From: Sambucus nigra
Taxonomy: Eukaryota > Streptophyta > Magnoliopsida > Dipsacales > Adoxaceae
DNA length: 64,000 nt
Assembly (NCBI GenBank): GCA_949130495.1
Contig: OX422223.1
Coordinates: 77,002,751 to 77,066,750, forward strand
Direction: 5' to 3'
Every line of letters starts with the position of its first letter. Within the stretch, counting starts at the first letter, position 1. Positions 61,086 to 64,000 of the stretch are shown here, piece by piece. The notes under the pieces were generated by a model, which was not told the origin of the DNA, did no database searches, and was given only the letters and a program-made list of their open reading frames with translations. The translations under genes and the position numbers were made by a program.

Positions 61086-62338
61086 TTAGTTTTTTTACTT
61101 TATTAGTTAGGTGGAGGACTTGCCTCTACTTATAATACATTTGATTACTTACTTTTATTCTTTCACTAGGGTGCGGATATTGGTTCTTGGTAGTTGGATA
61201 CCAGAGTTTTGACATTTTTTTGACTTGTATGACATTAATTTTTATTATTTTAGGTTTAGGCCTTTTAGACTTCCCACGAGGAGGTATATTATTGATGTTA
61301 CCTTTATATTGTGGGTGTTTTGTCATTTTTTATTTAAAGGAAAAATAATGCCTAACATACGTATAAAATAGGGTGGTCCTAAGCCCTTTTAAATGGGGGT
61401 AATAGACATGTAGATGGAAGGAAAACATAAGAAAACGAGTTATAACATATATGTAGGGAAACAAATGTGAGTCTATTCTGTTTTATTAAAATGGCGTGAC
61501 GAATATAAAAATAGAAAGTACACATACACATGAGAACAAAAGTTCATCATCTTTTGTAGCCTTTTCTTTTGGAGAGAGACAAATTTTATCTAATCGATGG
61601 AGATCTATTTGTCTGTAATGATGTCGGTGTGGTGAGGGAAGTAAGTCCCTTGTCTTTTCTTTGTGATCGGGCAAGAGCCCCTTGACATAGCCTTGGAATC
61701 CAGGTGTCATTCCTTATCCTAGATAAGGTACCATTTTATAGGGAGTCCTTAATGAGTCTTCTAGTTGATGATCTTTATCCCTAGATGTGGGGTTATTTGG
61801 GCGGGGGTGTGTTTGGTGTTTATTTTCCTGGAAAGAAATGCATAAGGGTAGTGTATTCTCCCTTTTAGCCTTTTCTTAACTGTTGCTTTTCATCGTAACA
61901 AAATTCATGCGATGTTTTTAAATAAGGATGACCCTCCGGAGTATTAAAATTCCTTAATCATTATTTCATTATGTGTTTTTTAGTTTGTTTAGACTATGTC
62001 GTCTCTTTTGGAGTGAGGTAACAATGACTATAAGTAAGGTTTCCCATAAAATGTTATTTTTGTGTTTATTTGGATCCCCCCCAAAATCATATCTCGAGTT
62101 GTCTACTTAACTTCGACTCAAGGATAACTAGGTGTCTATATTGAACATATCCAATAAAAATATAGTAGAAATAGAGTCTAAGTAATTCTCTAAAGATGAT
62201 ATGGTTAGGGGGATTAAAGTGTTTTTAGCAATCTTCGTGCAAAAGGTTGGTGGCTCAAGTGGGTTTTTGATGTAGGGTTTGTAATGTGTATGGGTTTTCA
62301 TAGTCTTCCCTAATTTTTACGACATATTATTTTAGTGT
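61086..62338. other. Non-genic DNA downstream of the second Tat integrase
   Basis: No gene is seen. On the - strand this would be the 3' region following the integrase at 62339-63695. The short frame at 61486-61710 (-) has no family resemblance. Confidence 0.5.
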
Positions 62339-63695
62339 TTAAATCGGTCCTCTCTTTTTCACCACTGATGGGTTTAAGGAAAGAATTTTTTTCAATTGAT
62401 CTAGGTTAAAGGGTTTGGAAAACCTGACTTCATCATGATCAGCTAATGTAGCCTCCCCACCGAAGTTTATTTTGGTGATGAGGCAGGGTCCTCCCCAATT
62501 AGGTGAAAATGTACTTCTGGGTGTTCGGGGAGGCTTGAGATTCACTTTTAGAACTAGGTCTCCCTCTTGGATGCTTCACTTCTTAAATTATTTTTTAAAT
62601 GCTCGGATGATATATTGTTGGTAGCCCTGATTATAATAAGTGTCCTTTAATCTCCTCTCTTCGAGGGGAGCTAGTTTGTCATAACAGGCTTGGACTTAGT
62701 CGGCTTAGGACACTTGTCTTTCGAGCATGACCCATGATGATGGTCTCTCAATATCTATGGGTAGGAATGCCTTTATTCTATAAATTAAATCGTAGGGGTA
62801 GCCCCTATTGAGCTTTGCTCTGTATTGCGGCCGCCCCAGAGGGCGTATGGGAGTTTGTCTTATTGGTCATTGCAAGTCTTAGTCATCTTACTAATTATTT
62901 TTTTTAACATTCTTATTAGAGGATTCTACGGCTTTCTATATGGAGATGACTTATGTCCAGTAATAATTTATTCATGTAGTAGATTTGAAACCTCTTTCTC
63001 TAAGTGAGACTCATTGTCTAATATAATCTCATGGGGTACGCCGTAGTGGAAGATGATGTTTTGGCATATGAATAAATGATTACTGGACATAAGTCATCTC
63101 CATATATACCGCAAACCAATGAAGCCATAGAATCCTCCAATAATAATCATTTATTCATGTAGTAGATTTGAAACCTCTTTCTCTAAGTGAGACTCATTGT
63201 CTGATATAAGCTCATGGGGTACGCCGTAGTGGAAGATGATGTTTTGGCATATGAATTTGGACACTTTCTTAGAATTTAACATCACATAAGATTCTACTTT
63301 AACCCATTTTTTGAAATAGTCAATGGTGACCAGGATGAATTCGTGCCCCGGTAGAAGCCTCGCGAGCTATTTCCCTATGATATTTATCCCCAATGTGGAT
63401 AAAGGTCAGGGTAAGGTGATACTATAAAGTTCTTGAGGAGGCAGATTCTTTCATAGGGTATACAATTAACATTTGAGGCACCTTTTCACGTGGTTCGTGC
63501 AATCCTTTTACATAGTAGTCCAATAGTTTGACTATTAAAGGATTTTTGGGAGAGGGTATGCCCACTCATGTGTGGTCCACATTCTCCACTATGGATTTTA
63601 TCAATGATCTTGAAGGTCCTATCTTTGGTGATGCACCGTAAGTTTATTTCGTCGAACACTGTTTTGTAGAGTTGACCCCCATTAATAATGAATTA
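62339..63695 (-). pseudogene. pol: Second Tat-type integrase, broken and rearranged
   Basis: Reading down the - strand: FIINGGQLYKTVFDE and EIHSGECGPHMSGHTL (zinc-binding region, ~63690-63560); the core GINIIGK, EFILVTIDYFKKWVKVES, QNIIFHYGVPHE and ISDNESHLEKEVSNLL (~63385-63150); then KAVESSNKNVKK, LPYALWG and GDLVLKVNLKPPRTP through FSPNWGGPCLITKINFGGEA and EFSKP-like RFSKPFNLDQLKK at the C-terminus. The first catalytic Asp is Asn (GINIIG for GMDIIG). Stops and frameshifts are frequent, and 62918-63258 holds an inverted and direct duplication. This is a Tat/Ogre-like element distinct from the one at 6553-18129. Confidence 0.85.
62918..63258. repeat. Inverted plus direct duplication inside the integrase pseudogene
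   Basis: Segment 62918-62975 recurs inverted at about 63066-63138 (TATGGAGATGACTTATGTCC versus its complement). Segment 62968-63074 recurs directly at about 63150-63258 (CTCATGGGGTACGCCGTAGT in both). The order is A, B, inverted A, B. Confidence 0.92.
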
Positions 63696-64000
63696 GGCTG
63701 CCAATTACCTTAGGGTTAGAAGGTCATTTGGGGAAGTATAGGGTGGGTAGTGGTGAAAAACTTCTCACTATGTTATTGTAACAAAAGTTAAAATGTTTTA
63801 ATGAGTTCTGAAATACATTTTGAGGAAAAAATTTCAAAAATCTTTATTAAGACAATAGATGTGTAAAATAGTTTTTGAACAAATTATTTCAGTCTCTTGG
63901 AAATAGGTTTCAAACTAAACCTAAGTCTGATTTGCAGAATGTAGAAATAAAGAGATAAAAATCACACACAAGGGACAAGGAACTTTAACGTGGCAAAACC
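63696..64000. other. Start of another repeat at the window edge
   Basis: No gene is seen. The last bases (GGAACTTTAACGTGGCAAAACC) resemble the - strand R/U5 motif of plant copia-type LTRs, as at 23101-23140, so a further LTR probably continues beyond the window. Confidence 0.35.

Overview
The window looks like nuclear DNA of a flowering plant and consists almost wholly of nested, decayed transposable elements; I find no intact host gene, no rRNA or tRNA gene and no CRISPR array. The plant assignment rests on the element types: a Tat-lineage Ty3/gypsy retrotransposon with two RNase H domains and antisense ORFs, LTRs of the TGTAACACCCC...GGGTGTTACA type primed by initiator-Met tRNA, a Ty1/copia element, a CACTA transposon, a small hAT element, an RTE-like LINE tail and a plant mobile domain (PMD) pseudogene. 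Species cannot be told from the sequence. LAYOUT. 1-4670: AT-rich, LTR-like fragments only. 4671-22853: a head-to-tail array of four ~1.26 kb LTRs (family A) separated by ~340-370 bp non-coding internal segments that keep only a primer-binding site and a 3' stub. An 11.6 kb Tat-type element (6553-18129) sits inside the first of these internal segments, flanked by a 5 bp target duplication with one mismatch. It carries broken gag, protease, RT, RNase H, second RNase H and integrase on the + strand, then two coiled-coil ORFs on the - strand, the larger with apparent introns. 22854-24552: remnants plus a 674 bp hAT-type element (23201-23874) with an 8 bp target duplication. 24553-45715: a Ty1/copia-like element on the - strand with two ~1.45 kb LTRs; a 11,227 bp CACTA element (24671-35897, TSD TCA) is inserted in its 3' LTR, and a LINE tail and possibly another LTR lie in its interior. 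The CACTA element encodes nothing I recognise; most of it is a tandem array of about 55 units of about 170 bp (25280-34923). 45716-54462: non-coding DNA with several unrelated degenerate tandem repeats and a PMD pseudogene on the + strand. 54463-60469: two 2.66 kb LTRs (family B) around a 0.6 kb non-coding internal segment, the same plan as family A. 60470-64000: a second Tat-type integrase on the - strand with an internal inverted rearrangement, and the start of another LTR-like sequence. HOW IT FITS TOGETHER. Target-site duplications and paired LTRs give part of the order of events: the family A array predates the Tat element, and the copia element predates the CACTA element. Many stops and lost catalytic residues fit C-to-T changes on either strand (CAA to TAA, CAG to TAG, TGG to TAG, Asp to Asn), as expected of methylated, silenced repeats. 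The most unusual object is the CACTA element filled with a satellite-like array; next are the LTR-internal-LTR arrays without coding capacity and the antisense, apparently spliced ORFs of the Tat elements.
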